From contig JAEMWC010000626.1 of NCBI GenBank assembly GCA_016490735.1, forward strand, positions 251,001 through 315,000: a stretch of DNA of 64,000 nucleotides, written 5' to 3'. Within the stretch, counting starts at the first letter, position 1. The number at the start of each line of letters is the position of its first letter. A program made the position numbers and the translations under genes. Source of the stretch: Pachyseris speciosa (taxonomy: Eukaryota; Cnidaria; Anthozoa; Scleractinia; Pachyseridae). The notes under the pieces were generated by a model, which saw only the letters and a program-made list of their open reading frames with translations, had not been told where the DNA came from and made no database searches. Shown in pieces: positions 51,245-62,560 of the stretch.

Positions 51245-51404
51245 CTAAGAAAATAAAATCGCAATTCATTAGCTTACTTGTTGATGATATTAAATAACTA
51301 CATTTACAGCATAACAAAGCTTCAGAAGAACTATTCAAATCTTAGAATGAGAAAGAAAATATGGTAAGCTATCGATGCGAGAAAACGTATTTTCCACTGG
51401 TATG

Positions 51405-51565
51405 TACTTGTTTCGCTTTCACACCCGTCGCACCCTCTTTTGTGTATTGTGATTACACACATGTTCTGATTGGTCAGTTTCTGGTATTTATTCTCTGTGT
51501 ACCACTCCGTACGTCAATCACGCTTGCGGTCCTCGCAGTTTCTCCTTCTCTTTGCAGTTGTCCTC
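51405..51565. repeat. Direct repeat, copy 1 (DIRS-like element 5' region)
   Basis: Contains TACTTGTTTCGCTTT, TACACACATGTTCTGATTG and CTGGTATTTATTCTCT, all repeated in order at 52323-52490. It lies directly before the gag-like open frame, so it behaves like a terminal or internal repeat of the retroelement. Confidence 0.65.
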
Positions 51566-51579
51566 CCTCTTGGTAACTA

Positions 51580-52733
51580 ATGCCTAACGAGCAGAAGAAA
51601 CGCGAAGAATCTTCATCCGCTCCGGCGGAAACTGGTCAACCCGCGGTCCAAAGCGGAGGTAGCTCGGCGACTGTTGTCTCCGTGTTTAAGGACTATCTTG
51701 AGACGGAATTGGAAGATAAAGGGAAACAGATTGAACAGAAGAGTAAGATCGACAAGGAAGTTGTACAGTTGAAGCACAATGGCCGACCAAAAGCAGTTTG
51801 AGCTAAATGTTGGATTGAACTCCATTTTAGAAAACATTAAAATCGAGAACGAACAGGTGAGCCAAATTTAGAACGTATTAAGAAGATTTCCCAAGAAGCC
51901 AGGCAGCTTATTCGCAAGCGACAGAACGTGATAAAAATTGAGCACAAGAGCAAGGACGGCTGGCAGGTGGTAGAAGAGTGTGAATCGGATGGATTGGCGT
52001 CCGGCTCTGAAGATGAAAACCGACTCAAGAATGCCAGAGAAGCAACGAGTCTTAAAAGGCGGCAGAAGGAGCAAGTTACAAGTGATCGTGGGAAAGAAAG
52101 TAAGATTGGGCGCTGATAAGCAGCTTTTTCGTTGGGAGAAATCTGGCCTCTAAATTGACCTTGCGAGTTCACATGAGTTTGTATCCACTTGCGTATCCTA
52201 CCATTTTCGTTGTATTGTTCTGTTCGTTTGTATTACGAGAATTTAAGGGTAAATATTTTACCTTCGTTTGAGCGAAGTGAATTAGAAGGTAAATGTATTT
52301 TCGCTGGTATGTCTGGTAATTATATGTACTTGTTTCGCTTTAACACCTGCCGCGCCCTCTTTTGTGCACAGTATTCTGATTACACACATGTTCTGATTGA
52401 TCAGTCTCTGGTATTTATTCTCTCTGCACCATTCCGTACCTCATTCACGCTGGCGGTCCTCGCGTTTTGTACACCTTTTTGCGGTTGTTGTCCCCTCCCA
52501 CCCTCCCCCTCCTGTTTCTTCGTTTTCTTTTGTCATTCCCTTTAGGTCGTAGAGACGCTCCCGGTAACTACTTCCGTTGCGACAAATGCGGAAACTATGG
52601 TTACTGGGTTAGGGACTGCAGATCCGTGTTCTGGCCAGGAAGCTTTCAGTCCCCTAACTACCATACCTTCCCCGGGCTCTCCTATAACAGGCCGTCTGGA
52701 AGCCAAACCATTCAAGGTCAATCAAAGCAGTGA
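51580..52733 (+). pseudogene. DIRS/Ngaro-like gag remnant with zinc knuckle
   Basis: The first frame (51580-51801) begins MPNEQKKREESSSAPAETG and is a charged coiled coil (LEDKGKQIEQKSKIDKEVVQ). Shifted frames continue to about 52110. A second section after the repeat copy at 52323-52490 (52548-52730) has RCDKCGNYGYWVRDC, a CCHC zinc knuckle in which His is replaced by Tyr, then WPGSF. This looks like the nucleic-acid-binding gag of a tyrosine-recombinase retroelement, broken by frameshifts and by the repeat. Confidence 0.55.
52323..52490. repeat. Direct repeat, copy 2
   Basis: Second copy of the 51405-51565 block, inserted between coiled-coil and zinc-knuckle parts of the gag-like sequence. 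The following CTTTAGGTCGTAGAGACG includes an AG acceptor-like site, so the block may behave as an intron or an LTR-like insertion. Confidence 0.6.
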
Positions 52734-52844
52734 AGATAAGTTGGCGCAGGTAGAAGAAATTATGGAAAAATGAGTTAGAAAGCGGACAGTCTTTCGGCGT
52801 TAAGGGTAATTTAAAGAAAATTTAGGGTGATATGCTAGCTGCTT

Positions 52845-53095
52845 GCTTGAGTCCCAGGCAGAGATCGAACCTACGATCTACGTAACATCGGTCGGATGCT
52901 CTAACCACTGAGCTACTGGAACCCCTGGTGAGCCAGGTCGTTAATCTAGGTTCTTATAGTGTGTCCCACTGGTCTGCGGGCTCGACAATGTAAATGTGAC
53001 TCAGCGTGATATTCAATCCCGTACCCACAGTGCTTGGGCTATTTGGTCAGCGGCTGAACGCCTGGAGAGACTCTGGGATAGTGGAATTAAAGATT
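52845..53095 (-). mobile_element. tRNA-derived SINE (second family)
   Basis: On the minus strand, GTAGCTCAGTGGTTAGAGCA (A box) and GTAGGTTCGATC (B box) sit at tRNA spacing. The acceptor ends GTTCCAG and CTGGGAC pair over 7 bp, but the anticodon arm does not pair, so it is a SINE head. The body extends right to about 53095. Inserted into the DIRS-like element. Confidence 0.7.
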
Positions 53096-53257
53096 GATTT
53101 TTTTTTTCATTGGTCGCCTGTATAACAATAGTTAATCGAACCGGAAACCCAGGAAGCGACTAATCCTCGTTTTGGAGGGAGGTTTTAAATATAAACTCGG
53201 ACTTTTTTGTAATTTGTGTGACTGTTATTTTTCTATATCCACTGTTTTGGCTAAACC

Positions 53258-53288
<31 letters not shown>

Positions 53289-54085
53289 AGAATATGTGCC
53301 CATGCGGCTACGCGGCTACGTGAAGCCGAAACAAACTCACATACACATGCAATATGACTATACCTCGTTCTTTAATCCATGAGCCGAAACAAGGGTTTTA
53401 CACACGACTATTTATCTCTGTCTCTTTATCTTAGATCAAAAGACTACATTTTTCGCCGCATAAGCAACTAATAACTACATGGTGATTTCAATTCAACCAA
53501 TGAACTTTATTGTAATACATTTCGCCTCAGTAACTCCAAAACTGCTTGCATTAAATTACAGACTTAATATTTGAAATATACACTACTCGATACACGAAGC
53601 ATTATCAAAACTGTGTCATATAAACTACCATACATGCAATTAATACAACTCAAAACTCAACCGCGGGGCTAAAGTACAGGTCACATTCCACAGGTCAACA
53701 TACAGGTCAGTATAATACGGATAAATAAAGAAACCCAAATGTGTCCACTAGCCCTAATCAATAACCAAATTTTTCGTCTAGATTGGGGACAAACTGTTTG
53801 GCTTGGTTACCAATCAATAAAACGGTGAACTGTACCTGTGACCTGTGGAATATGACCGCTCAACGTCTTCAAATTCATTCTAAAACAGCTCGTAAATAGA
53901 AAGTTCGTTAAGTCTCCCCAAGCATGCGCACTGAGACCGGAACCCCAAATTTGCCGGGAAAATGGTGTCTATCATCCCAGAGTCTCTCCACCCGCTGATC
54001 CACCCGCTGATCAAAGAGCCCGAGGACTCTGGGAACAAGATTGTGTGATATTGTGATTAATAATGATGGTAATGGTGTGATGTGC
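53096..54085. other. Gap with small inverted repeat only
   Basis: No gene recognised. ACAGGTCACATTCCACAGGT (about 53676) has an inverted partner ACCTGTGGAATATGACC (about 53840), and CCACCCGCTGATC is tandemly doubled near 53990-54013. The CTCTGGGA-type end text matches sequence next to the SINE (53070). Confidence 0.4.
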
Positions 54086-54112
54086 CCATGAGAAATATGA
54101 TATGCTAGTTGC

Positions 54113-54397
54113 TTGGCAACGGGCGAAAGGACAACTGAAGAGAAATTCAGGGTCCCAGGCGGAAATCAGAGATCATCTAGAATCGGAGGAATTTGGAGAT
54201 CAATCGGTATTGAAAATGGCTACAAGTTACCATTCGTTGGTTTGCGATTGGCTGTAAGGCTGAGAAATAACAGGTCCGCTAGGCTTAATGCTGATTTTGT
54301 TGATCAAGAACAAGATGGCTCGGAGCATTTTCAGTATTTGTATGCGTTCCACAATTCATTTAGAGGCAGAATAGATTCCTCGTTCAATAAAGAGTGA
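54113..54397 (+). pseudogene. DIRS-like RT upstream region fragment
   Basis: 94-codon frame containing ENGYKLPFVGLRLAVRLRNN and RSARLNADFVDQ. This resembles the conserved segment just before the reverse transcriptase of DIRS/Ngaro elements. It lacks all RT motifs and is probably part of the same dead element as the gag remnant at 51580. Confidence 0.5.
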
Positions 54398-54398
54398 A

Positions 54399-54430
<32 letters not shown>
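54398..54430. repeat. TAA microsatellite
   Basis: About eleven AAT units between two retroelement fragments. Confidence 0.95.
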
Positions 54431-54432
<2 letters not shown>

Positions 54433-54640
54433 CGATTCGAGCTGAAGAAGCAGTACCCAAGCTATGACGTAGAACAATGCAACATCATCATTGACGTGCT
54501 AGGGGGATGGTCAAGGGATCTACACCTGACAATGGGGAAGCTCTTTGGCAGCAGGGGCTATGACGTATTGAGAAGGATGCAGAAGGCTACCATCTCGACT
54601 TCTCTCAACATAGTGAGAACTTTCAAAGCCATTGTCTCTT
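54431..54640 (+). pseudogene. LINE C-terminal fragment
   Basis: The frame reads MRFELKKQYPSYDVEQCNII, then VLGGWSRDLHLTMGKLFGSR and VLRRMQKATISTSLNIVRTF, a C-terminal block common in invertebrate LINE-like reverse transcriptases. Isolated fragment with no RT core; family uncertain. Confidence 0.45.
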
Positions 54641-54838
54641 GCCTTTCCATAAGGGAATGGCATACGTGCTCAGTACAGCTTTAGCATCGGATAACTTTAG
54701 ATTGTTTATTAGATTTTTATCTTTTATTGTATATTTTTTAAATCAGTAGTTTTCTCTTATTAGTTCCTTCAGACTACATAGGTTACGCTGTGCCCCATAT
54801 GTTTTACCATTTTAGCATCCATACAGTTGTCAACTGCC

Positions 54839-54880
<42 letters not shown>
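54839..54880. repeat. ATA/TAA microsatellite
   Basis: About fourteen AAT units immediately before the next LINE fragment. Confidence 0.95.
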
Positions 54881-56400
54881 GTGACGATTTACAAGATGAT
54901 GTGGATAATACAGGTATGATTTCTGCCATCAAAACGGACCACGCTGCTATTGTGCTCCAGGTTAACAGTGGTTAAAAGCCACTAACTGGCCCATCATATT
55001 GGAAATTTAATTCCAGCCTTTTAGAAGATCAAAAATATATCAACCTCATAAAAGACAATGTTCCCCTGCAGCTAATTGAATTTAATGATATGTCAGACAA
55101 ATGCCTTCTGTAGGATTTAATTAAATACAATATAAGACAAGTAACAATGAAATATAGCAAACCAAAGGCAAGAGAAAGGAGAAGCCGTTTTAGTGAGAAA
55201 AAATTGAAAGAATGCCAAGAGATTTTCGACGCTAATCCGACAGAGCACAACGCTATACAGCTGGAAACTATTAAATCTGAATACAATTCACTGTATGATA
55301 ATATTATTGAAGGCAGTGTTATTCGTTCTAGAGTTAATTGGTATGAACACGTTGCGAAAAATAACAAATATTTCTTAAATTTAGAAGCTAGGAAGATGAG
55401 CAACTCCAGCGTCCGCAAACTTTTTGACAAAGGCGGCAAATTCATAGCTAATCCTAATCTAATTTTATCAGATTTGTATGACTTCTATGCTGAATTGTAC
55501 TCTAACCGCGACTCACCCAACCATAACAATGTAAGCAATGCAATGCATTCTTGACCTCTGTCATCTGCCAACTTTAAATGAGGATGCTAAGCAAATTTGC
55601 GAAGGGGTTCTTACAATGGCGGAGTGTTTTAAAGCTCTCCAAACGTTTGAAGACAGAAAACCCCCAGGTAACGACCGTTTCTCTGTTAAATGTGGATTTT
55701 AAGATCGCGTCCAAAGCATTAACATTAAGACTTGAGAAATTTCTTCCAGATTTAATCAGTGCTGATCAATAAGCATATGTAAAAGGAAGGAACATCTTTG
55801 ATGTAGTTCGGACTATAGGTGATATCATGAACTACACAAAATTATATAATCTTTCCGGGCTTATGGTAACCATTGACTTTGAGAAAGCGTTTGACTCCTT
55901 AAGTTGGAACTTTCTTTTCAAGACTTTAGAAAAGTTCAATTTTGGAGAACCTTTATTACGTGGGTACGTCTTTTTTATACAAATATATCGAGATGTATAA
56001 TGAATAATGGGGTACATCTCCTCTTTTTTCAATCGGAAGAGAGGTTAGACAGGGAGATCCTCTCTCGCCCTATTTATTTATTTATTTTAGTTTTGGAAAC
56101 CCTCCTCGCTGCTATCAAACAGAATGAAGATATAAAAGGCATAGTAGTAGAAGATAAAGAGTTCAAATGCATCGCCTTTGCGGATGACTTAACAAACTTT
56201 TTACGAGATAAGGAATCTTATAACTCACTTGGTTCTTTATTGAATACATATGGAGAATGTTCAGGGCTCAAACTCAACAAGGACAAAAAAGAAGCCTATT
56301 GGTTAGGAAGGTCTTATCGAAACCATGATGCTCTCGATATAAATAAGGTGAACGAGCCAATTAAAATACTGGGTGTCTTTTTTACTTTATGATCAGCATC
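54881..56400 (+). pseudogene. Tx1/L1-like LINE ORF2 fragment
   Basis: Starts inside the endonuclease (GMISAIKTDHAAIVLQV) and continues ERRSRFSEKKLKECQEIF and NNKYFLNLEARK. In shifting frames it then carries the RT motifs TIDFEKAFDSLSWNFL (near 55870) and FADDLTNFL (near 56180), ending at GVFFTL. The first catalytic Tyr of YADD is Phe, which occurs in this clade. Both ends are truncated, with several frameshifts and stops. It belongs to the same clade as the LINE split by the Polinton, but is a different copy. Confidence 0.8.
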
Positions 56401-56874
56401 AATTTCGATCTAACTTCAAAGTCAATAAAAAAGTCTTTATAGGCGGATGTCTTTAAATATCGACCAAGCGTGGGAAATAGACTACCCTAGTTATTCTATT
56501 AATGAAAATATATATTTTACTTTCATCGGATGAATATTTGGTGATAGGGAGGATGTCAAGTTTGGGCGCTTTATAACCTCTGCCAGAGCCCTAGACCGGG
56601 CTACGGAAAGAGCTCGATTTGAATCTAATTCAAATATCATTCAAAGCCACAAAGCTTCTTATGACATTAAATAGATTTGAACACACATTTTGAGTGGTCG
56701 TGCCCTTGAATTGATTGTGACTAGAATATTTTACAGATTTTTATATATTTACAAAATTTTGAGGATTTCGCGCGAGCAAAATTTTGTCGAAATTCGAAGG
56801 CCAAAAATCACACCCGATACCTAATATCAAACATAAAAAACCATTCTATAAAACTTCTAAGCTTTCCAAAGGGT
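56401..56874. other. Gap
   Basis: No recognised feature between the LINE fragment and the PLE arm. Confidence 0.35.
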
Positions 56875-56999
56875 GTCGGTAAAACGCCGACTCGGGGCCG
56901 GGGCCGGGGTGTTGCGTTTTATAAAAAAAAATGCGGTTAGTAATAACGATAAAGCTTTTCGCTGCTTACATTTTCATTTAGAGTAGGTTTCAATTCTCT

Positions 57000-57280
57000 A
57001 ATTAGTAGAGTCTTCTTTATCTTGCAATGAGTATCTGACCGGCCTTTTGCCAATATCTCAAAGTGGTCACATTTTTTATGTGACCAGTTGACGTGACGTG
57101 GTCTGCGATAGCAGATGCTTGACGGCTAATCGTGATCGCTTTAAAATGTTCAGTTTTTCTGTCATGCAATCTGCGTTTTGTTTTTCCAATGTAGAAATCC
57201 TGGTTGTCCCAACAACTAGCCTTATAAACAACTTTTGACATTTGGGGACGGTTAATTCTATCTTTGTAGGGAAAAGAGAC
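57000..57280 (-). pseudogene. PLE3 GIY-YIG endonuclease
   Basis: The frame MSKVVYKASCWDNQDFYIGK followed by TKRRLHDRKTEHFKA shows the PLE type of GIY-YIG domain (VYKA / YIGKTKRRL with catalytic Arg). It continues with IADHVTSTGH and then, after a small frame change, the tail EILAKGRSDTHCKIKKTLLI. This domain nicks target DNA for priming. Its N-terminal neighbour sequence is displaced to 62099-62225 by the nested insertion. Confidence 0.85.
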
Positions 57281-57545
57281 TTAAGCCGCTGTTACACGTT
57301 GAAACGTTTAGCAGAAACTTGAGTGCAACGGCGCTGCGAAACAAGTTTCAGCAGGCGTTGCACCGTGTAACATGGTCGGTTTCGTGAGACTTTTCGAAGT
57401 AGAACCGCTTTCTACTTCTGAAACGGTCGCAACGATCGTAAAAGTGGTCTCGCTTGGTCTCTCATCGCCGTTGCACACAAGTTTCAGCTAAAAACGCTTT
57501 TCCGCGCTTTTTTTTCAGTTAAAAACGCTGTTCCGAGTAACCGTC

Positions 57546-58982
57546 ATGGAGGACGCACATGCAACCGCCAGCTCCGTTTCAACAGTTTCTGATTCGACTG
57601 CCTCTGTGTACTACGATAACAAATCGTTGAATCTCGATCAATATTTGTTGTACAATGCAGCTAAGAACAGATTTAGTTGGAACGGCACTCTTGAGGATCT
57701 CGAAACATTTATCGTCGCGAGATTAACCAGACCAACTGATGATGCAGTTGATGGCGGCAATAGTGACAAGTTAACCAAGTCATATAACAGCTCCTGTGCA
57801 ATTCTAAAGTTGTCTGATGCAACATTCAATTTCTATCGAAACACGAAGACACTCCAAGTGCAAGGGAGAGCGGCTGAAGATGTAAAACTTATTCTTAAAG
57901 AGGTTGTGAATAACATACAGCCTGCCGAGAAGTTAACTGAAGAAAATGCCGAGCATAACAACAGCGGCACCATTGTGATCAACGAAGAACCTGATGATCA
58001 GTACACTTCTCCAGAAAATATTACATCGACGGATGATTTAAACGTACAAGATTCAATTATATCTGACTCTGAAACAGTTAAAAATGAGATTGACAAGGTT
58101 TGGAAAGCAGTAAACGCTATTCACCGAAAATTTGAATTTGAATTACCCGCGAAACAGTCCCAATAGGCTGCATTGGAACGTGAAATTGACGAATATAAAT
58201 TAAAATGTGCGGAATACGAAGAGAAAATTCAAAATCTTCAACAAGAAAGGGCAAGTCTGATGGAAGCTATAAGAATTCTTTCCACGGATCAAACCGTAAC
58301 AACGCCACAGCATTCTCAACTTCCTCCTGACGGCTGGCAATGTGTCGAGCCTACAACCCATCGTGATTCAACAAAGTCCAAATCAAATCAAGGGAAGAAG
58401 AAAAAGAAGGCTTCCCAAATTGAACAACCACCGAATGAGGCCAACGGCGCAAGGGAAAACCGTGAAGAAAAAAAGAGATCAAATGAGGAAACAGTCATTG
58501 TTGGAGACTCGATAATCAAGGGACTTCGCAGGGACTTATTGAGTACGGCAGCAAAGCGTCGCGTAGCTGTGAGAAGTTTCCCTGGTGCTACAACTGCCGA
58601 TATGAAACATTATCTACAGCCTTGCCTGGAAGCAAAAACGAAAATGATATTACTTCATGTCGGTACAAATGATTTAAGCAGCTCAACGTCCCCGCGGAAC
58701 GTAGCAGAAAAGATTGTGGATCTGGGGAAAATGGTCGCTTCTTCTTCCCCTGACACCCGAGTAACCATTTCAGCAATAACACCAAGATTAGATGACGACT
58801 CACTTACAAAGAAGGTAACTGACTGCAATAAAATCTTAAAGACCTTCTGCAATCAGAACGGATGGGGTTTTGTCCAACACCCGAACATTGACGAGTCATG
58901 TCTAAACAATCGAAAGCTCCACCTTAATAGGAAAGGTATTGCAATTTTAGCTAGCAATTTAGTTAATAATATTGTCCATTGA
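57546..58982 (+). pseudogene. LINE ORF1 with coiled coil and SGNH (GDSL-type) esterase
   Basis: One frame from ATG 57546 to TGA 58980-58982, interrupted only by TAG at 58164-58166. It contains an unrecognised N-terminal domain (YLLYNAAKNRFSWNGTLED), then a coiled coil (EREIDEYKLKCAEYEEKIQN), a basic linker and an SGNH esterase. The esterase shows VIVGDSIIKGLRR (catalytic Ser), LLHVGTNDL (Gly/Asn block) and a C-terminal Asn-rich region with RKLHLNRKG (Asp/His block with His). ORF1 esterases of CR1/L2 LINEs are thought to act on lipid or RNP association. Confidence 0.82.
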
Positions 58983-58994
58983 TTCGACTCTTAC

Positions 58995-61901
58995 TTGGAA
59001 ACTGTGACGACAGCTGATTCCACCCCCACAAGTGCTGCCCGGGGCAATTCAAATACTATTATTCCAAAGTGCCGTGGATTTAAAATGGCCAGTTTGAATA
59101 TTACAAGTCTTTTGAAACATATAGACGAACTCCGCATTATTTTAAATGATCGAAGCATCGACGTATTGGCCATAAATGAGACCAGGCTAGACGAAAATAT
59201 TTCCGATCAAGAGGTAAATGTCCAGGGTTATGATATCATCCGCCGCGATAGGCCTATAAATGGCAGGTTCGGTGGCGGTGTATGTTTTTACATTAGTTCA
59301 AACATAAATTATTCCATCCACAAAGATTTGGACAACCAGTTTCTTGAAATTTTATCGATCGAAATTCGTAAACCCAACTCAAAACCTTTTGTCGTCACTT
59401 CATGGTATAGAACTCCAAATTCTCCTCTAGAACTTTTTTCGCACCTTGACACATTGTTAGGCATATTAGATTCAGAAAATGTTGAACTTTTTCTCATGGG
59501 GGATATGAATTGTGATTTGTTATCAAAAGACAATGTTTATGCAAAGGCTCTCCTGAACGTTACTGACATTTATGGTTTGAAACAACTTATTTATGAATCA
59601 ACTCGAATCACACCTTTAACAAGTACTCTAATTGATTTAATTTTTACTAATCAACCAGACAATGTATATTGTTCTGGAATCTCTCACATCGCCAGTAGTG
59701 ATCACAGTTTAGTTTATGTTTTCCGAAAAATTTCAATTCCCTCTGCTGCTAAGGGAATCAACTTAATAAGTTATCGACAGTTCAAACATTTCAATAGCGC
59801 TAACTTTCGAGCTGATATTTTTGCGCAACCTTGGGATGACCTTAAGCATTATCATGACCCTAATGATATGTGGAAGAAGTGGAAAGATTTATTTTTAACT
59901 GTCTGCGATAGACATGCTCCACTGAAGACCAAAAGGACGCGTAGTTCTAAATCTCCATGGATAACTACTATTTTAAAAAAGCGGATGAATTACAGGGACC
60001 GTCTTTAAACGTAAAGCCATTAAGACTAACGATCCATCTACTTGGAACCAATTTAGAACGATGAGAAATCAAGTAAATCGGGATATTAATACTGCCAAAC
60101 AGGCTTACTATAATAATGTCTTTAATAATTGCTCTGGAGATCAACGCAAAACATGGAAAACTATTAACGAACTGACATCACGCAAGTCCAATAAAACTGT
60201 AATAAACGAGATAGACTACAACGAACAAAAATCAAAAAACAAGCTGATGTGGCAGAAATGTTAAACTCTTTTTTTACAGAAATTGGGCCTGACCTTAGCA
60301 GTCATGTAACTAACTAATTCCTTCGAAGACTTTCTTAGTGAAACTGATGAAAATTTCATTTTTGAAAAAACAACTGCACAAGTTTTTTCACTCCTATCAA
60401 AACTTTGCCAGTCAAAGGCAACTGGATTAGATAACATTTCGGCGAAATTATTGAGGCAATGCCCTGACTTACTCTCTGAATCTCTTACTGTAATATTCAA
60501 TCAATCCTTGATAACTGGCATCTTCCCTGATGAATGGAAATCTGCTAGAGTCACTCCATTGTACAAAAACTCCGGGAAGCGTAATGAGCCGACAAATTAT
60601 CGACCAATATCTGTAATCCCAGTAGTAGTCAAAGTTTTTGAGCGAATAATTTATGACCAGGTATATCACTATCTAAGTAAGAATAGTCTTCTGACACGTC
60701 ACCAATCCGGTTTCCGTTCTCTACATTCTACGGTTACGGCACTGCTTGAGGCTACCGATAGTTGGGCTATGAATATTGACCGTGGACTCATCAACGCTGT
60801 TGTCTTTTTAGACCTTAAAAAGGCCTTTGATACAGTTGACCACGAGATTTTGTTACGTAAATTGCAATATTATGGGATACGTCAGTCTAGTTACAAATGG
60901 TTTGCCTCTTACTTAGATAACCGTACTCAAATTTGTCAAATTAATTGTTGTAAATCAACCCGAGATCTTTGAAATGTGGCGTTCCCCAAGGAACAATCCT
61001 AGGACCACTACTTTTTCTATTATATATCAATGACTTACCAAATTGCTTACACTTTTCACAAACAAGAATGTACGCTGATGATACTAGCTTGACGTTTGCT
61101 CGTGCCGACGTCCATGATGTAAATGATTGTCTTAATTATGATCTAAACAAAGTGTACACTTGGTTATCAGTTAACAAGCTTACCTTGAACCTGACAAAAA
61201 CCGAGTTTATGCTAATTGCATCGAGACAGAGGTTATCGAATCTTTCAGATTGTCCTTCTCTAACTATAAATAACATGATCGTGCAGCAGGTAGCATCAAC
61301 TAAATCTCTCGGGGTCTACATCGATCAAACTTTAAATTGGGAAAGTCATATAGAAAATATCTGCAAAAAGATTGCTTCTGCCATTGGTGCAATAAAGCGC
61401 ATAGGACATCAAATCCCTTTTAATATTGTAGTCAATGTTTATAATAGCCTCGTTCAGCCTCACTTCGATTATTGTAGTGAGGTGTGGGGAAACTGTAACA
61501 AAGGCCTTTCTGATAGACTTCAAAAGCTTCAAAATCGGGCAGCTCGCATTTTGATGAAAGCTTCTTATGACAGTAATTTGAATGAATTGTTCCGGGCACT
61601 ACGGTGGCGAGAACTCTGGCATCAAAGATTAGAAAAGAAATCTATTATGTTGTACAAAATATTACATGACATGACGCCTGAATATTTAAGATCTAGTTTT
61701 GTTTTTCGCGATAGTGTGAATTCCTATCATTTGAGGAATACTGAAAACGCACTAGCTCTTCCAAAACCCCGCACTGATTACCTAAAGAGAAGTCTTTCGT
61801 ACAGTGGAGCTCAGTTGTGGAACAGTTTACCCCCGGAATTAAGACAAGCGACTTCCTTGAGAGATTTTAAAAATAAATTGAGTCGCCACAGTTTTAAGTA
61901 A
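58995..61901 (+). pseudogene. LINE ORF2: endonuclease and reverse transcriptase
   Basis: The endonuclease (58995-60008) has INETRLDEN, FLMGDMNCDLL and ASSDHSLV. After frameshifts near 60005, 60229 and 60315 the RT follows with ATGLDNISAKLL, NYRPISVIP, FLDLKKAFDTVDH and, past another shift near 60965, GVPQGTILGPLLFLLYIND, MYADDTSLTF and the C-terminal LWNSLPPELRQATSL. All catalytic residues are present but in three frames. The endonuclease frame is the same as ORF1's, separated by its TGA. TTG at 58995 is the first plausible start codon in the frame; no ATG precedes the conserved domain closely. Confidence 0.9.
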
Positions 61902-62056
61902 GTTTTAAGTAAGATTTTAAACACGGCCTCCAAGAAAAGCAGCCTTTTGTTTTTTATTGTTTTTATTTTTTATTCTCTTGTGATTGTAATTAAGTAGATA
62001 GAGAGTTAGTTGATAATAATTAATTAAGCTGATGGAAATACCGTGTATAAATAAAG

Positions 62057-62078
62057 TTATCTTATCTTATCTTATCTT
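62057..62078 (+). repeat. TTATC tandem tail of the LINE
   Basis: About four TTATC units after TAAATAAAG, serving as the 3' end of the CR1/L2-like LINE. MITE end sequence follows directly. Confidence 0.85.
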
Positions 62079-62098
62079 ACGTGTAACAGCGGCTTTAA

Positions 62099-62225
62099 CG
62101 CGATGAGCGCTTTGGAAAATAACCCTAAGATCAATGCAGCCATAAAAGATACTAATGCAGGTCTTCAGTTGTTTGGTAATAATTTAGCTTTGTACCCCTA
62201 AATAAGGTAGAACTAAGATCATTTC
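62099..62225 (-). pseudogene. PLE3 linker between RT and endonuclease
   Basis: Minus-strand frame VLPYLGVQS, stop, IITKQLKTCISIFYGCIDLR then VIFQSAHRVKS, matching the conserved region before the PLE GIY-YIG domain. It continues in frame at 57280 once the nested block is removed. The RT itself is missing; the element was 5' truncated here. Confidence 0.7.
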
Positions 62226-62528
62226 CTCTTAAAGCGATCACGAGTAGCTGTCATGCATCTGCTATCGCAGACACGTCACGTCAACTGGTCACATAAAAAA
62301 TGTGACCACTTTGAGATATTAGCAAAAGGTCGGTCAGATACTCATTGCAAGATAAAGAAGACTCTACTAATTAGAGAATTGAAACCTAATCTAAATGAAA
62401 ATGTAAGCAGCTAAAAGCTTTATCGTTATTAGTTTGCACTTTTAATATGCAAATTATTTTTAGCTTCTGTCAAGGTTATTGTTAATTAGTTACCTTAAAT
62501 TTGTTACTTTTATTCGTAACGGTCACTT

Positions 62529-62560
62529 CTGAAGATGTATGTCGAAACATACGAAACGTC
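62529..62560 (+). ncRNA. Hammerhead-like ribozyme core, PLE3 right terminus
   Basis: CTGAAGA (62529-62535) matches the CUGANGA core. A six-bp stem GTATGT/ACATAC closed by a CGAA loop follows, then GAAACGTC. This is the best hammerhead core in the window. One extra base (T 62536) lies before the stem, and the partner strand for stem I is not obvious, so cleavage is unproven. Confidence 0.6.

Larger units (their letters stand above)
57520..62078 (+). mobile_element. CR1/L2-like LINE, nearly full length
   Basis: Contains ORF1 (57546-58982) with SGNH esterase, ORF2 (58995-61901) with endonuclease and RT, a 155-bp 3' UTR and a terminal TTATC repeat (62057-62078). ORF1 with an esterase domain plus short-repeat tail is typical of the CR1/L2 group. 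Several indels and stops make this copy inactive. No target duplication is obvious, which is usual for this clade. Confidence 0.85.
57285..62094. mobile_element. TTAA-flanked MITE carrying a LINE
   Basis: TTAA at 57281-57284 and 62095-62098 border the inverted ends GCCGCTGTTACACG and CGTGTAACAGCGGC. Within the left 260 bases there are more GTTACACG/CGTGTAAC and GTTGCAC blocks. Everything from about 57520 to 62078 is a LINE, so the MITE itself is only a few hundred bp. Removing the whole block and one TTAA restores the PLE frame, which supports the boundaries. Confidence 0.75.

Noticed and set aside
52845..52925. Possible functional tRNA gene on the minus strand
   Set aside because: A and B boxes and a 7-bp acceptor stem are present, but the anticodon arm does not pair and a SINE body follows, so it is a SINE head.
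54113..54397. Host gene fragment
   Set aside because: The ENGYKLPF...NNRSA pattern fits the segment before the RT of DIRS/Ngaro retroelements better than any host gene, and it sits among other retroelement debris.
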